Part shown: positions 9,750-20,628 of the stretch, piece after piece | How the letters are laid out: each line of letters begins with the position of its first letter | How positions within the stretch are numbered: the first letter of the stretch is position 1 | Assembly (NCBI GenBank): GCA_030068145.1 | Contig: JAPJBO010000631.1 | Coordinates: 62,001-126,000 of the forward strand | DNA from: Diplonema papillatum | Taxonomy: Eukaryota > Euglenozoa > Diplonemea > Diplonemida > Diplonemidae | Length of the DNA stretch: 64,000 nt | Direction: 5' to 3' | The notes under the pieces: generated by a model | What the model saw: only the letters and a program-made list of their open reading frames with translations | What the model was told of the DNA's origin: nothing | Database searches by the model: none | Translations under genes and position numbers: made by a program

Positions 9750-12262
9750 TCCGAGCTAGCGGACGATAGGGGACGCAGTTCCCGAGCTAGCGGACGATAG
9801 CGGACGCATTTCCCGAGCTAGCGGACGATAGCGGACGCAGTTTCCGAGCTAGCGGACGATAGCGGACGCAGTTTCCGAGCTAGCGGACGATAGCGGACGC
9901 ACTTCCCGAGCTAGCGGACGATAGCGGACGCAGTTTCCGAGCTAGCGGACGATAGCGGACGCAGTTTCCGAGCTAGCGGACGATAGCGGACGCACTTCCC
10001 GAGCTAGCGGACGATAGCGGACGCAGTTCCCGAGCTAGCGGACGATAGCGGACGCAGTTTCCGAGCTAGCGGACGATAGCGGACGCACTTCCCGAGCTAG
10101 CGGACGATAGCGGACGCAGTTTCCGAGCTAGCGGACGATAGCGGACGCAGTTTCCGAGCTAGCGGACGATAGCGGACGCAGCTTCCGAGCTAGCGGACGA
10201 TAGCGGACGCAGTTTCCGAGCTAGCGGACGATAGCGGACGCAGTTTCCGAGCTAGCGGACGATAGCGGACGCAGTTCCCGAGCTAGCGGACGATAGCGGA
10301 CGCAGTTTCCGAGCTAGCGGACGATAGCGGACGCAGTTTCCGAGCTAGCGGACGATAGCGGACGCATTTCCGAGCTAGCGGACGATAGCGGACGCAGTTT
10401 CCGAGCTAGCGGACGATAGCGGACGCAGTTTCCGAGCTAGCGGACGATAGCGGACGCAGTTCCCGAGCTAGCGGACGATAGCGGACGCATTTCCCGAGCT
10501 AGCGGACGATAGCGGGCGCAATTTCCGAGCTAGCGGACGATAGCGGACGCAGTTTCCGAGCTAGCGGACGATAGCGGACGCAGTTTCCGAGCTAGCGGAC
10601 GATAGCGGACGCAGTTTCCGAGCTAGCGGACAATAGCGGACGCAGTTTCCGAGCTAGCAGACGATAGCGGACGCAGTTCCCGTTCGTCCGCTAGCTCGGG
10701 AAGTGCGTCCGCTATCGTCCGCTAGCTCGGAAACTGCGTCCGCTATCGTCCGCTAGCTCGGAAACTGCGTCCGCTATCGTCCGCTAGCTCGGAAACTGCG
10801 TCCGCTATCGTCCGCTAGCTCGGGAAGTGCGTCCGCTATCGTCCGCTAGCTCGGAAACTGCGTCCGCTATCGTCCGCTAGCTCGGGAACTGCGTCCGCTA
10901 TCGTCCGCTAGCTCGGAAACTGCGTCCGCTATCGTCCGCTAGCTCGGGAAGTGCGTCCGCTATCGTCCGCTAGCTCGGAAACTGCGTCCGCTATCGTCCG
11001 CTAGCTCGGGAACTGCGTCCGCTATCGTCCGCTAGCTCGGAAACTGCGTCCGCTATCGTCCGCTAGCTCGGGAACTGCGTCCGCTATCGTCCGCTAGCTC
11101 GGAAACTGCGTCCGCTATCGTCCGCTAGCTCGGGAACTGCGTCCGCTATCGTCCGCTAGCTCGGGAAGTGCGTCCGCTATCGTCCGCTAGCTCGGGAAGT
11201 GCGTCCGCTATCGTCCGCTAGCTCGGGAACTGCGTCCGCTATCGTCCGCTAGCTCGGAAACTGCGTCCGCTATCGTCCGCTAGCTCGGGAAGTGCGTCCG
11301 CTATCGTCCGCTAGCTCGGAAACTGCGTCCGCTATCGTCCGCTAGCTCGGGAACTGCGTCCGCTATCGTCCGCTAGCTCGGAAACTGCGTCCGCTATCGT
11401 CCGCTAGCTCGGAAACTGCGTCCGCTATCGTCCGCTAGCTCGGAAACTGCGTCCGCTATCGTCCGCTAGCTCGGAAACTGCGTCCGCTATCGTCCGCTAG
11501 CTCGGAAACTGCGTCCGCTATCGTCCGCTAGCTCGGAAACTGCGTCCGCTATCGTCCGCTAGCTCGGGAACTGCGTCCGCTATCGTCCGCTAGCTCGGGA
11601 ACTGCGTCCGCTATCGTCCGCTAGCTCGGAAACTGCGTCCGCTATCGTCCGCTAGCTCGGGAAGTGCGTCCGCTATCGTCCGCTAGCTCGGAAACTGCGT
11701 CCGCTATCGTCCGCTAGCTCGGAAACTGCGTCCGCTATCGTCCGCTAGCTCGGAACTGCGTCCGCTATCGTCCGCTAGCTCGGAAACTGCGTCCGCTATC
11801 GTCCGCTAGCTCGGGAACTGCGTCCGCTATCGTCCGCTAGCTCGGAAACTGCGTCCGCTATCGTCCGCTAGCTCGGGAAATGCGTCCGCTATCGTCCGCT
11901 AGCTCGGAAACTGCGTCCGCTATCGTCCGCTAGCTCGGGAACTGCGTCCGCTATCGTCCGCTAGCTCGGAAACTGCGTCCGCTATCGTCCGCTAGCTCGG
12001 GAACTGCGTCCGCTATCGTCCGCTAGCTCGGAAACTGCGTCCGCTATCGTCCGCTAGCTCGGGAACTGCGTCCGCTATCGTCCGCTAGCTCGGAAACTGC
12101 GTCCGCTATCGTCCGCTAGCTCGGGAACTGCGTCGCTATCGTCCGCTAGCTCGGGAAGTGCGTCCGCTATCGTCCGCTAGCTCGGAAACTGCGTCCGCTA
12201 TCGTCCGCTAGCTCGGGAACTGCGTCCGCTATCGTCCGCTAGCTCGGAACCTGCGTCCGCAT
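9750..12262. repeat. 31-bp minisatellite in two opposed blocks (about 30 + 51 copies)
   Basis: The unit contains CCGAGCTAGCGGACGATAGC then GGACGCAGTTT. Units run in the plus orientation from 9750 to about 10682 and in exact inverse orientation from about 10684 to 12262, so the block is an inverted repeat with arms of at least 930 bp and a loop of about 14 bases (TTCGTCCGCTAGCT). Inside the unit TAGCGGACGA and TAGCGGACGC form a 10-bp sub-repeat, and GCTAGC is palindromic. Units differ mostly by TTTCCG, TTCCCG or CTTCCCG at the joint. No ORF of note. Confidence 0.97.
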
Positions 12263-12375
12263 CCCTATGTGAGTGGGTTCACCACCAGAATCTGGGGGGG
12301 GGGGGGGAGGGACCTACCCACCTCTCTGCCAAATTTGCGGGAAAAAATTCCGCTATAGTAATAATCCTCTCCCCC

Positions 12376-13200
12376 TATCCTCCGTCGAAATGAGCACAAG
12401 GCAGTCTCTCGAGTATTGCTGGTCGGTGTTTGGAAAAGATTAAGGACCCGGAAACAGGCACGCACTACTACTGGCTTCCCATCCAGTTTGGCCCATCGTC
12501 GTGCTGAAAGACGTTTTTGTGGCTGCACGTCGACTATCATTTGTTCCCTCGCCCCCTCCCCCCGCCACCTTGTCCGCCGTAGGTAAAGCCCACGGCTGCC
12601 GGCTTATCCCGGGGAACACCTTTTATAATTACCGCAATTGGAATAATGTTGGACTGGATTAAAACTGGAACGGGTAAATGACAGACCGGGTAAAACCTTG
12701 GACACCCGGGGGGGTCTCCCCGGTAGTCACCTACGTGACTGCACCAGTGGTGGTCCTGCAGCCTCCGACGACAGCGGCATCTAGGGGTCGAGCTGAGTAT
12801 TAAGCACCCGAAGGCGCGAGGGTCGCGATGTTCTGCGAAGTACGCAAAGTCGCAAACCCCGAAGAAGAAGAAAAAGAAGAAAAAGAAAAAGAAAAAGAAA
12901 AAGGCCGCTCCTGGTCCAGGAACGTGACGGTCAACCACAGCTTGCAAGGCTTGAGTCGGAGGCAGCTCAGTGCCACAACCCCGTCCGCTCTGCCCTGTGG
13001 CTGACCGTCTCGACGAGCTTGTGTTCAGCGAGCGCCAAGCCCCAAGGTGCGCCACGCCTTGATGCTTTAGTTTGGGAAATCGGTAGCCACTTGACCCATA
13101 GGCCCGTGGCTCTGCAGTACCGCCGAACACGTGAAGCTTGGCTCCCGTGTAGCAGGCTTTCCCTGGCACGCAAACCCCGAAAAAAAAAAAATGTCAATCT
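12376..13200. other. Stretch without a supported gene
   Basis: Holds an AAG/GAA-rich tract (12856-12903) that yields a poly-Phe frame on the minus strand, and one arm-like copy (GGGTAAAACCTTGGACACCC, 12683-12702) of the hairpin at 13201. No credible coding signal. Confidence 0.4.
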
Positions 13201-13255
13201 GGGTAAAACCTGGGACACCCAGCCCCATTTTCGGGGGGTGTCCCAGGTTTTACCC
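13201..13255. repeat. 20-bp perfect inverted repeat
   Basis: GGGTAAAACCTGGGACACCC at 13201-13220 is repeated in inverse at 13236-13255 with a 15-base loop. Confidence 0.9.
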
Positions 13256-13352
13256 GGATCCAATTACGGTAATTAGCTGGATTTTGTGTGTGGGAAGAGC
13301 AGTGTTGGCACTCTTTCTGTTATGCTCCCTCGTAGTTCGCCGGAAAAGGGCA

Positions 13353-13605
13353 GACCAAAAACAGATTCTTACAAGGATACGTCTCTCTGGCGGACAGCTT
13401 ACTGACCAAAGACAGATTCTTACAAGGATACGTCTCTCTGGCGGACAGCTTACTGACCAAAGACAGATTCTTACAAGGATACATCTCTCTGGCGGACAGC
13501 TTACTGACCAAAGACAGATTCTTACAAGGATACGTCTCTCTGGCGGACAGCTTACTGACCAAATACAGATTCTTACAAGGATACGTCTCTGGCGGACAGC
13601 TTTGA
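13353..13605. repeat. 51-bp minisatellite, 5 copies
   Basis: The unit includes CAGATTCTTACAAGGATACG and TCTCTGGCGGACAGCTTACT. Because 51 is divisible by 3, several frames stay open across it on both strands; I treat those frames as artefacts. Confidence 0.95.
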
Positions 13606-13738
13606 TCCCTTTTCTTAGCCACTGTGAAGCCAAAGTTCGCCAAGCGACGGGGATACAGGGCAGACAGGAGAAAGAGGGGGGAGGTAGAACCATTTCTACC
13701 GTTTTTCGGCAGGGATTTCTGCTAGGCTTCCGGGAGTT

Positions 13739-13915
13739 TCTTTTTGTGTTTCCGACGATCCCGAATGGGCGTGCAGATTTGGTGTCTTTCGACCTTTTGC
13801 GTGTTTGTGAAGTTCAGCTTAGTGCGTGTTTGCGGTGATCGGGCGGGTTCCCAATTTTTTTTAGAGTGAAAGTTCGCTTGAAACTCCGGGGTTTTAAAGT
13901 CTCCGGGTGTTTGGG
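13739..13915. repeat. Dispersed promoter-like repeat
   Basis: It has two parts. The first (GTGTTTCCGACGATCCCG ... GCAGATTTGGTGTCTTT ... GTTCAGCTTAG) recurs near 14968-15010, 32640-32735, 61379-61500 and, partly, 63480-63530. The second (TTTTTAGAGTGAAAGTTCGC ... GTCTCCGGGTG) is the module described at 23025-23100. Confidence 0.6.
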
Positions 13916-14453
13916 TTTTTTTTGTTTGATGAGCAGAGTTGTTGGTCATTGGATTTTTCTTGGTCGTTTTCAGGGTCCTTCCGGGGTCCTTGCCTCTTGG
14001 TAGGGTCTTTTCCGGCCGGGGGTTTTTTTTTTTTGGAACAACATACCCAGGGATTTATAAGGGGATTTCGGCCTAGAGCAATAGTCCATGTAGATGGACG
14101 GGTACCCGTCTTTTGCACCGGGGTGCCGAGCACGTGTTTGTCGACCCCCCAGACCCCCCCCCAGTGGTGGTCCAGCCTGTCCAGCCACCCCAGCCAGCCC
14201 TGCAAAGTCGTTGAGGGCCCGAAAATTAGTGCCACCACTGTCCTCCACTGTGGATCACTATGCACCACCATGCGCTATCGTGTCACTGTGCACACCGCAC
14301 TAGCGTGGATCACTGTGCATCACCGTGCATCACTGCGCACCGTGTATAGATTCCGAGCCAGATGTTCCAGAGGGTGGAGGGTGCAGCAGAGAGGTGGGAG
14401 AACCAGCAGTTGTCCGGCAAAGGGCGCGTGAGGGGGAAAACACAGCAGTTGGA

Positions 14454-14873
14454 TTACAAGGAAGAGTTGGAGAATAAGGGCATGGGGCGTCGTGCCAACT
14501 GCTCTCTCTTTGCGAGGACCGCCGACACGGCATCGAAGTACACCGAAGCCTGCGGTTTGCTTCTGGAATGCTGCCCACCTTCGAGTCTTCCCATAGGCTG
14601 TAGTCCTTCGTGTATGGAGGCGGTGGGGTTTCGCTTCGTGAGGCTGGCTGGGTTGCCGTGCACTGTCTCTTCCAGGAGCTGAACAACGTATGTTGCCCTA
14701 GCATGTCCTTCCTTTTCCCCGGCATTGTCCCGGCCCCATCCTGAGTTGGGCGTGATAGAATCCACCACTGCGGTTGGAAGTTCGGCTGTGTCTCGCCGGG
14801 TTGGGCCGCTTGCTCGCCTCCATGACCCCCCTCCCCCTATGACCCCCCTGGGACCCCCTATGGACCCCCCCAT
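14454..14873 (-). other. Possible coding fragment, unidentified
   Basis: The minus-strand frame includes ATYVVQLLEETVHGNPASL and, later, ASVYFDAVSAVLAKREQLAR, which look protein-like. The N-terminal third is translated from low-complexity CCCCATGA-type repeats (14815-14925). No family recognised; probably a remnant of a repeat-encoded protein. Confidence 0.25.
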
Positions 14874-14925
14874 GACCCCCCTATGGACCCCCTATGGGCC
14901 CCCCCATGACCCCCTATGACTGCTG
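14815..14925. repeat. C-rich degenerate tandem repeat
   Basis: Repeats of (CC)CCCCTATGACC / CCCCCTATGGA. The G-rich strand has many G4-6 runs and could form quadruplexes. Confidence 0.75.
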
Positions 14926-15295
14926 TGGTAGCCTACCCACACCCGCCAGCCCGTGGGTTTTTTTTTTTTTGTGTTTCCGACGATCCCGTGGGACGTACAG
15001 ATTGGTGTCTTTTTTTTTTTTTTTGAGGATGGACGGGTGACCCGCCCATCTAGACCGGCGTATAAATCCCTGTTACATACCACGCTGGACATGTCAGTAC
15101 AAAAAAGAAAGTTGGCCGCGTTGGGACCCGCCATGTAAAGATACAAAACAGGTCCTTCGCAAATACGCCGATTGTGTAGCATGTTTTTCCGGGAACGTCG
15201 GGATGTCCGCCCGTGCTGTCCCGCCCTAGAGAAATCCCTGCGCAATTTTTTTTATGAAAGGGTTGCGTTGACGAAAGGTTTTCGTAAGGCGGGTG

Positions 15296-15645
15296 AGGGG
15301 TGGGGGGATTTGCAAGAACGTGCTTGGAATGGGTATGTGCTCAACACCGCACTGGTACCGTCTGCGCCGTGTTTCGGTCCTGTAAGCCACGGACACATAA
15401 GGCGGACCATCATCAGCGCGGAACCTGAGTGTCTGCAGACAGGACAGCGGGTGGGTCTGGTTTGTCAGGCGGCTGTTCGTAGCTCGTCACAGCCAGGACC
15501 ACCCGTGCTACTACAGCACAGGCGAATCACGGGGAGAAGGCCCCTACAACCGTGTCTGAGCAATCAGTTAAAAAACTCAGGGCGCTCGCCCTGATAGTGA
15601 CTGCGACTCGCTAGGCAGCACTGCCTTGGTCTTCTTTTTACGGTG
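15296..15645 (+). repeat. Dispersed repeat H, copy 1
   Basis: Begins in a G-rich tract and contains GTATGTGCTCAACACCGCAC, GCCACGGACACATAAGGCGG and GAGTGTCTGCAGACAGGA. Other copies are at 19150-19500, 57850-58105 and 62778-63165. The last two are nearly identical and so recent. No protein family is recognised in any frame. Confidence 0.85.
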
Positions 15646-15661
15646 GCGGGAGGGGGAAGCC

Positions 15662-15879
15662 GCATAGTGGTCAAACGATTCGCGTTATCGCGTATTATCG
15701 CATTTGGGATTTTGGCGTCAATTATCGCTTTTGCTTGGTTGAAAATCTGGGCAAATACGGTATTATGGACTATCGCACATGTTATCGCATGCCGATTACA
15801 TGCGATAATTTTGTGCGATAATTTTAATTAATATTACTGCGATAATTATTATCGCATGCGAACCGTCTGACCACTATGC
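15662..15879. mobile_element. MITE of 218 bp with 22-bp TIRs
   Basis: The left end GCATAGTGGTCAAACGATTC and the right end in inverse (GCATAGTGGTCAGACGGTTC) match with two or three differences. The interior is A/T-rich and is filled with many copies of ATTATCGCA or its inverse TGCGATAAT, so the whole element can fold on itself. No clear target duplication. Confidence 0.7.
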
Positions 15880-16045
15880 CTAACGCAGTGTAACGCGCGG
15901 GAGAAGCGCCGCGGAGAGGGAGGTGCGGCGATGCCCAGATCGACGGCGGCGCTTGCCGCCGACAGGAAGTACTGCACCCCACAACCTTCCTACAGTGTGG
16001 TCAGAATAGCACCCACATACATCGTGGCTAATGTGGCTACAATGT
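15880..16045. other. No feature seen
   Basis: G/C-rich then mixed sequence with no repeat partner or coding signal recognised. Confidence 0.4.
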
Positions 16046-16076
16046 TTTTTTTACATAAGCGCCAGCTTGGAAGGAG

Positions 16077-16360
16077 TTTTTACATAAGCGCCAGCTTGGA
16101 GGGAGATGCTCGACAGTAGCTACCAGACAAAGAACCGAAGGGATCCCAAGTGTTGTAACTACCGAACCACGTGTTGAACGGACGTGAGGTCATACGGGTC
16201 TACCCCTACACGACAAATCACACAAACACAACAGGTCAAAGTCCTGAGTGAGAAAACAACACACGGTGGTGTAAGCGAAGAACAAAACAGAATGTGTTTG
16301 TATTGTATTTGCCCCTCTACCTCTATATTTCCTCCCTTCCATTCGGAGTCAAAGCAGCCA
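16077..16360 (+). mobile_element. Solo terminal-repeat-like copy of the YR element
   Basis: Reads TTTACATAAGCGCCAGCTTG to about CGGAGTCAAAGCAGCC, about 284 bp, without any coding region. A partial duplicate of its first 30 bases lies just upstream (16046-16075). Confidence 0.75.
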
Positions 16361-16614
16361 CGTCGAGTATTTCCCCTAGTGACCCGGAAGAAATTGGGGC
16401 CCCTCGTCGCACGTTACGTGGGAAAAGTTCGTGTCGACGGAATTGATTCAAACGGTGGCATTTGATTATTGCCCATTTTCAATGAGCCACAAGAAAAGAA
16501 ATGTGAAACCGGGGTTTTGCAAAAAGATTCTCGCCACAATAGCCACAAGTATTGTGGGTAAATGTTGCGGCTACGCAGGTGACGGGTGAAATCCATGCTG
16601 CTGGCCGCCCGCAC

Positions 16615-16905
16615 CTTTATAGAGTTATAGTTCGCTTCAAAATCCGGGATTTTGGAGTCTCCGGGTGACCTTCGTCGAATGGGTTCTTTTAAAGCTAATA
16701 CGTGCTGGGTGGGTTTGGGGGGGCATGCATGGCTTCTTTCGTGTACACTTAACTTGCTCGCTTTGGCGAGTCAGGTTCGAAATAATTTGTGACCGACACC
16801 AAGTTCTCGCCAGGATAGGTGAGTGCTCTTGGGCTCCCCACGTCTTACAAGTTGAGCAGGAGTTGCCCTGTAAACCGTACCGGTCCATTGTTCGTACCAT
16901 GGCTC
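16615..16905 (+). repeat. Dispersed repeat L
   Basis: Starts with the promoter-like module (TAGAGTTATAGTTCGCTTC, GTCTCCGGGTGACCTTCGTC) and continues through GCTAATACG, TTCTTTCGTGTACACTT, GACCGACACCAAG and CAAGTTGAGCAGG. Related blocks at 59325-59640 and 59935-60200. Confidence 0.7.
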
Positions 16906-17084
16906 TAAGTGGAGAATCTGTAGTGGGAACTATTTCTCCTATTCTGGCTGTGCTACAGAAGAAGGGTGAGACCTTTCATCAGAACAATCATCAGTGGGCT
17001 AGGTGTCTTCTGGAGGAGAACACTGGCTGCAGAAGGTCCTGCCTTAGCCAGGACATCAGATTCTGAGGCACCATGTACCATACC

Positions 17085-17210
17085 GTCTCCCAGGGGGCGG
17101 TGCCCCCCTGCATTAAGACTCACCAGAGAAAATGGGCTTGGTGTCTAGTTTGAAGGAGAAAATGGGCTGCATAACGTCCTGTCGCTCTCGGTAGTGAAAA
17201 AAAAAAATTC
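17085..17210. repeat. Repeat shared with 39995-40140
   Basis: Shares GGGGGCGGTGCCCCCC, AATGGGCTTGGTGTCTA and GGGCTGCATAA with the stretch at 39995-40140. It ends in an A run. Confidence 0.55.
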
Positions 17211-18597
17211 TTTATAGCACGTGAAATGTGACAGGTAGTCACAATCTGCCGCATACGGATGTATTACCCAGTGCAGATCACGGTCAAAACAGGTAGGATG
17301 CTCGCAAGGGAAGGTATCACAACCTCGCGTGGTAGGTTCAGCGAGAGCGCAATGCTGGTGTTAAGAAAAGCGCTACAGCGGGGCAGTTGCGCCGCAGCTC
17401 CTGATGATTGAAGATGAATTCTGGAGTTGGGGGCACACAGATGATGAACGAAGCAGCGAATGGATGGTGATCAAACTGATACGGCAAACCCCGTTTTTTG
17501 TTCTTCGTGTGTACAGGGCCCAGAACTGGGGTTGAATCGATGTTCTGCCCACACAATCTTCGGCACCAATCCTCGTGTGAAAGCAGATCACGTGGCATCA
17601 AAAAATGATGGCTTTTTTTTCATCATTGGCACCTTGACCCGAATTCTACACGGGCCTAAAAATCGGGACAGCTGGCACGAAACCCAGATCATGGGTGTCT
17701 TTTGGCATCGGCGGCTTGCTGCTTACCCGAGACGCGCACTACTTCTTAATGGGACTGCGCGCGACTTATAGCGCGCGGAAGAGCGAGCCAATAGCAGGTC
17801 TGTGATGCTCCTAAATGTCCTAGGCTGCGCGCGCACTACACTGACGCATTAAACGAGTTTGAGAGCCTTCCGGCTACCTATCTTGAAGAGGATGGGAAAT
17901 ATTTTGAACTTGCGTCGTGATGAGGATCGATGGTTGCAATTATTCTCCTTGAATGAGGAATGCCTGGCTACAGCACGATTCCTCCTTTTTCTGATTTTGG
18001 GCTTGATACGCAATGACGACCTCGTCGACTATTTTCAGTTTGAAAATCTTTCATTTACCCTAAACGGAAATGTTTTGGACCGGAAACCGCATTTCCTCCT
18101 CTTTTTGAGGTTTAGGGCCGATGCTTTAGAGCTTCGGTTGACCATCGAGGCTGGGTGTCGGGTAGTGAAAGGGACGTAGACATATTCGCAAATTGACCAG
18201 CCAAGTTCGTGGCTAATGATTCAGTATCCTTTTGGATAGCTTCCCGTACTCCTTTCAGGGGAGGGGGTTGACTCAGTTTTGCAGATAAGCAAGTCAGCCA
18301 GGTTCGTCCATTCCGACGCTCTGTCGTCGGGTTAGGGGCGGTGGTGGGGGGGCACACTTCTCAGTATCATCCTGGTCACATTCTGCGGACTAGTACTTGT
18401 TGAAGGGTTGAATCTTCCGCCATCGAGGTGGTGGTCGATGTGTCGTAGAATCTTCGGCGGGGCTGGTCCGTGACGGGGTACGTGGCGGTATGGCACTTTC
18501 TGTCCAGCCAAGGTGCAACACAGGCACAGCGCTCTGGCTCAAGAGGCAAGGGAGGCACACGCTTTTTTGGTAAGCACCTCACCAATGGTCTTAACTA
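17211..18597. other. Stretch without a supported gene
   Basis: A plus-strand frame at 17859-18179 reads partly protein-like (ENLSFTLNGNVLDRKPHF) but its end is the dispersed promoter-like module and no family matches. A module-like piece (GCTTCGGTTGACCATCGAGG) lies near 18132. Otherwise nothing recognised. Confidence 0.35.
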
Positions 18598-18805
18598 AAG
18601 TTTTGGGTCCAAGTTTTGGGTCCAAGTTTTGGGTCCAAGTTTTGGGTCCAAGTTTTGGGTCCAAGTTTTGGGTCCAAGTTTTGGGTCCAAGTTTTGGGTC
18701 CAAGTTTTGGGTCCAAGTTTTGGGTCCAAGTTTTGGGTCCAAGTTTTGGGTCCAAGTTTTGGGTCCAAGTTTTGGGTCCAAGTTTTGGGTCCAGGTTTTG
18801 GGTGC
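18598..18805. repeat. 13-bp minisatellite, 16 copies
   Basis: The unit is GTTTTGGGTCCAA, nearly perfect throughout. The unit length is not a multiple of three, so the open frames across it are artefacts. Confidence 0.97.
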
Positions 18806-18825
18806 CTCTCATGCATGTGTGATGC

Positions 18826-18858
18826 TAGCATCAGGTCTTCTTCGAAGACCTGATGCTA
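18826..18858. repeat. 15-bp perfect hairpin
   Basis: TAGCATCAGGTCTTC, loop TTC, GAAGACCTGATGCTA, just downstream of the 13-bp array. Confidence 0.9.
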
Positions 18859-19149
18859 CAGAGAAATGAAAACAAGGGGGGCGGTGTTTTATCGTATCCT
18901 GGAGCTATATCTGATCTCGCGCAATAGCCAGGTGGGCCCTGATGCATTTTCCACTGGGCTCCTGGTAGCGCACTCGTGCGCCTACACACTGCATGGCAAC
19001 GAATTCAAATCATTCTCTGCCGTGTTACGGACTGCAAGTTGCATCGCTTTGTCCGAGAAGTCGGGGTTTCTTCGTTTAGTAAACTTTACACTAAAATATG
19101 TTTTGCGTTGGTCATCTCATCGCACTTAAAGGAATGCTTCTCTACATCG

Positions 19150-19500
19150 AAAGGGAGAGAGGGGGGGTTGCAAGACCGTGCTCGGACTGGATATGTGCTC
19201 AACACTGCACTAATAGTAAAAAACAGTGTTTCGGTCCTTTATTTAAGCCACGGACACATAAGGCGGACCATCAAAGCGGAACCTGAGTGTCTGCAGACAG
19301 GACAGCGGTGTGAGTCTATTTTGCCAGGCTTGTTGTTCGCAGCTCGTTGCAGCCAGGACCACCCAAGCTACCAAGCTAATCCGTCGCGCCCGCCCTGTCT
19401 GTGACTGCGGATCCTTAGACCGCGCTGACGTGTCTTCTTTTTGCGGTGGCAACCTGCGAAGTACACTGCGCAGAGCGCAGTGTACATGGAAAGGGAGGGA
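19150..19500 (+). repeat. Dispersed repeat H, copy 2
   Basis: Same order of blocks as copy 1, more diverged, also starting in a G run (GAGGGGGGG). Confidence 0.8.
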
Positions 19501-19539
19501 GGGGAGAGAGGCATGGGTACCTGTAACGCCCGGACTTGT

Positions 19540-19730
19540 AGAACGCTTACACCCGCCACGAAACCTGTGTTTCGTGCGAGCTACAGCACATTTACCTCCT
19601 TTGAGGGCTGGAATATTGTTGCGATAGCGGGGTCCGTGGGCATGCCGATGAGTACCACACTGCCTTCGAGATTTCAGTCTCCTCAAAGTATTTCCTACAA
19701 AGCAGGGTGCTTATACCACAAAGAATTCCA
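19540..19730 (-). repeat. Unexpanded relative of the 8.9-kb repeat
   Basis: Contains one unit related to the 44-mer (GGAATATTGTTGCGATAG, GATGAGTACCACACTGCCTT) between the same flanks that border the 8-copy array. Confidence 0.7.
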
Positions 19731-19779
19731 GGTTTTTTTTTTTGGCCCCCTGTTGGATTGCCAAAGGAAATAACACTTT

Positions 19780-19907
19780 TTTTTTGTGTTAACAATGCAT
19801 TGTTGGTACTAAAAATTAGTAGTTGGCAGCGTACTACATGAAACTTACCATAGCAGGTGAGTTCCGCTAGTGCGCGCAAACAAAAGAAAGCGCCATACTA
19901 ATTTTTT
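19780..19907. mobile_element. Small MITE M, copy 1
   Basis: Runs from GTGTTAACAATGCATTGTTG through AAAAATTAGTAGTTGGCAGC to GCGCCATACTAATTTTT, with TIR-like AAAATTAGTA / TACTAATTTT. The second copy is nested inside another MITE at 29632-29755. A fragment is near 60195-60230. Confidence 0.7.
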
Positions 19908-20195
19908 GGTAGATCCAGCGGACCCTAGCGCTACTCCGGGGCCCGGGTACTCGCAATGTACAGGTACCCTTGGAGGGAGGGGAGGGAAGTCGTAACGCGT
20001 GGCCGCAAACCCTCTTTGGCAAACAGGCATGCTGGATACCGATCGTCAGGGTGCGGAGGAAAAAAGGACAAGGCGTCTCCACATAGCCCCCGTTGGTTCC
20101 AATGGGGGGGGTTCAAAATGCGGAGGAAACAAGAGCAAACGCGTGGCTAGTCAACCCTAAACCGGGCGTGTATTGTGCCGTGGTCAAATTACTTC

Positions 20196-20465
20196 GTGTA
20201 CAGTCTACCAGGCTACTAGTCAAGTCAGTCTATCAGGCTATCAGTCAAATCGGTCTACCAGGCTATTGTCAATTCAGTCTGTCAAGCTACTAGTCAAGTC
20301 AGTCTATCAGGCTGTCAGCCAACCCAGGCTATCAGTCAACTCAGTCTTCCAGGCTACTAGACAAGTCAGTCCACCAGGTTAGCAGTCAAGTCAGTCTATC
20401 AGGCCATAGTCAACTCAGTCTACCAGCCTATCAGTCAATTCAGTCTACAACCCAACTCAGGCTAC
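20196..20465. repeat. CAGTCTACCAGGCTA minisatellite, block 1
   Basis: Degenerate 20-26 bp units built from CAGTCTACCAGGCTA and TAGTCAAGT. Two more blocks follow at 20629-21008 and 21269-21573. Confidence 0.9.
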
Positions 20466-20628
20466 GCTCACGACACCGGCCTGACCCACGGTTGTCTGCC
20501 GACGGCTCAGCGCCGTAGCGACTGGACCAGCGCATCGAGCAGAGCCTCTTCGCTGCCTTTGTACCAAGCGATCGAAGCGGCCACGGTCAGCAGCTTGTCG
20601 GGATCGTACGCTTGGTACAAGGCCCGGA
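20466..20628 (-). pseudogene. 3'-end copy of the WW gene lacking the WW domain
   Basis: Encodes the YQAYDPDKLLTVAASIAWY block up to RYGAEPSADN and then jumps to the last residues of the gene. The roughly 100 bases that code for the WW motif in the other two copies are absent. It is bordered on both sides by the minisatellite and has no start of its own. Confidence 0.75.

Larger units (their letters stand above)
9410..12375. mobile_element. Candidate inverted-repeat element enclosing the 31-bp array
   Basis: The left flank of the array has GGGAGAGGAT, ACTATAGCGGA and TTTTTTCCC. The right flank has the same words in inverse order and strand (about 12330-12370). A poly-G stretch followed by GAGGGACCTACCCACC lies inside both ends, but in direct orientation (9452-9484 and 12295-12322). 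This suggests a foldback element whose interior was replaced by an expanding minisatellite. No coding region is present. Confidence 0.45.

Noticed and set aside
9750-12262. Possible CRISPR array (31-bp repeats)
   Set aside because: Units are directly adjacent without unique spacers, the block is inverted in the middle, no cas genes are present and the DNA is eukaryotic.
12537-13169. Minus ORF of 210 codons
   Set aside because: Contains a run of Phe from an AAG/GAA tract and no recognisable domain.
13131-13838. Plus frame of 235 codons and minus frame of 147 codons
   Set aside because: The openness comes from a 51-bp tandem repeat, and flanking residues are from hairpins and dispersed repeats.
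15662-15690. tRNA-like word GCATAGTGGTCA
   Set aside because: It is the TIR of a MITE; no cloverleaf or T-arm follows.
17859-18179. Possible gene of 106 codons
   Set aside because: Partly protein-like, but the end is a dispersed repeat module and no partner exon or family was found.
18598-18805. Repeat proteins on both strands (GPSFGSKFWVQVL and its opposite)
   Set aside because: A 13-bp tandem repeat without stops; no start context and no non-repeat coding flank.
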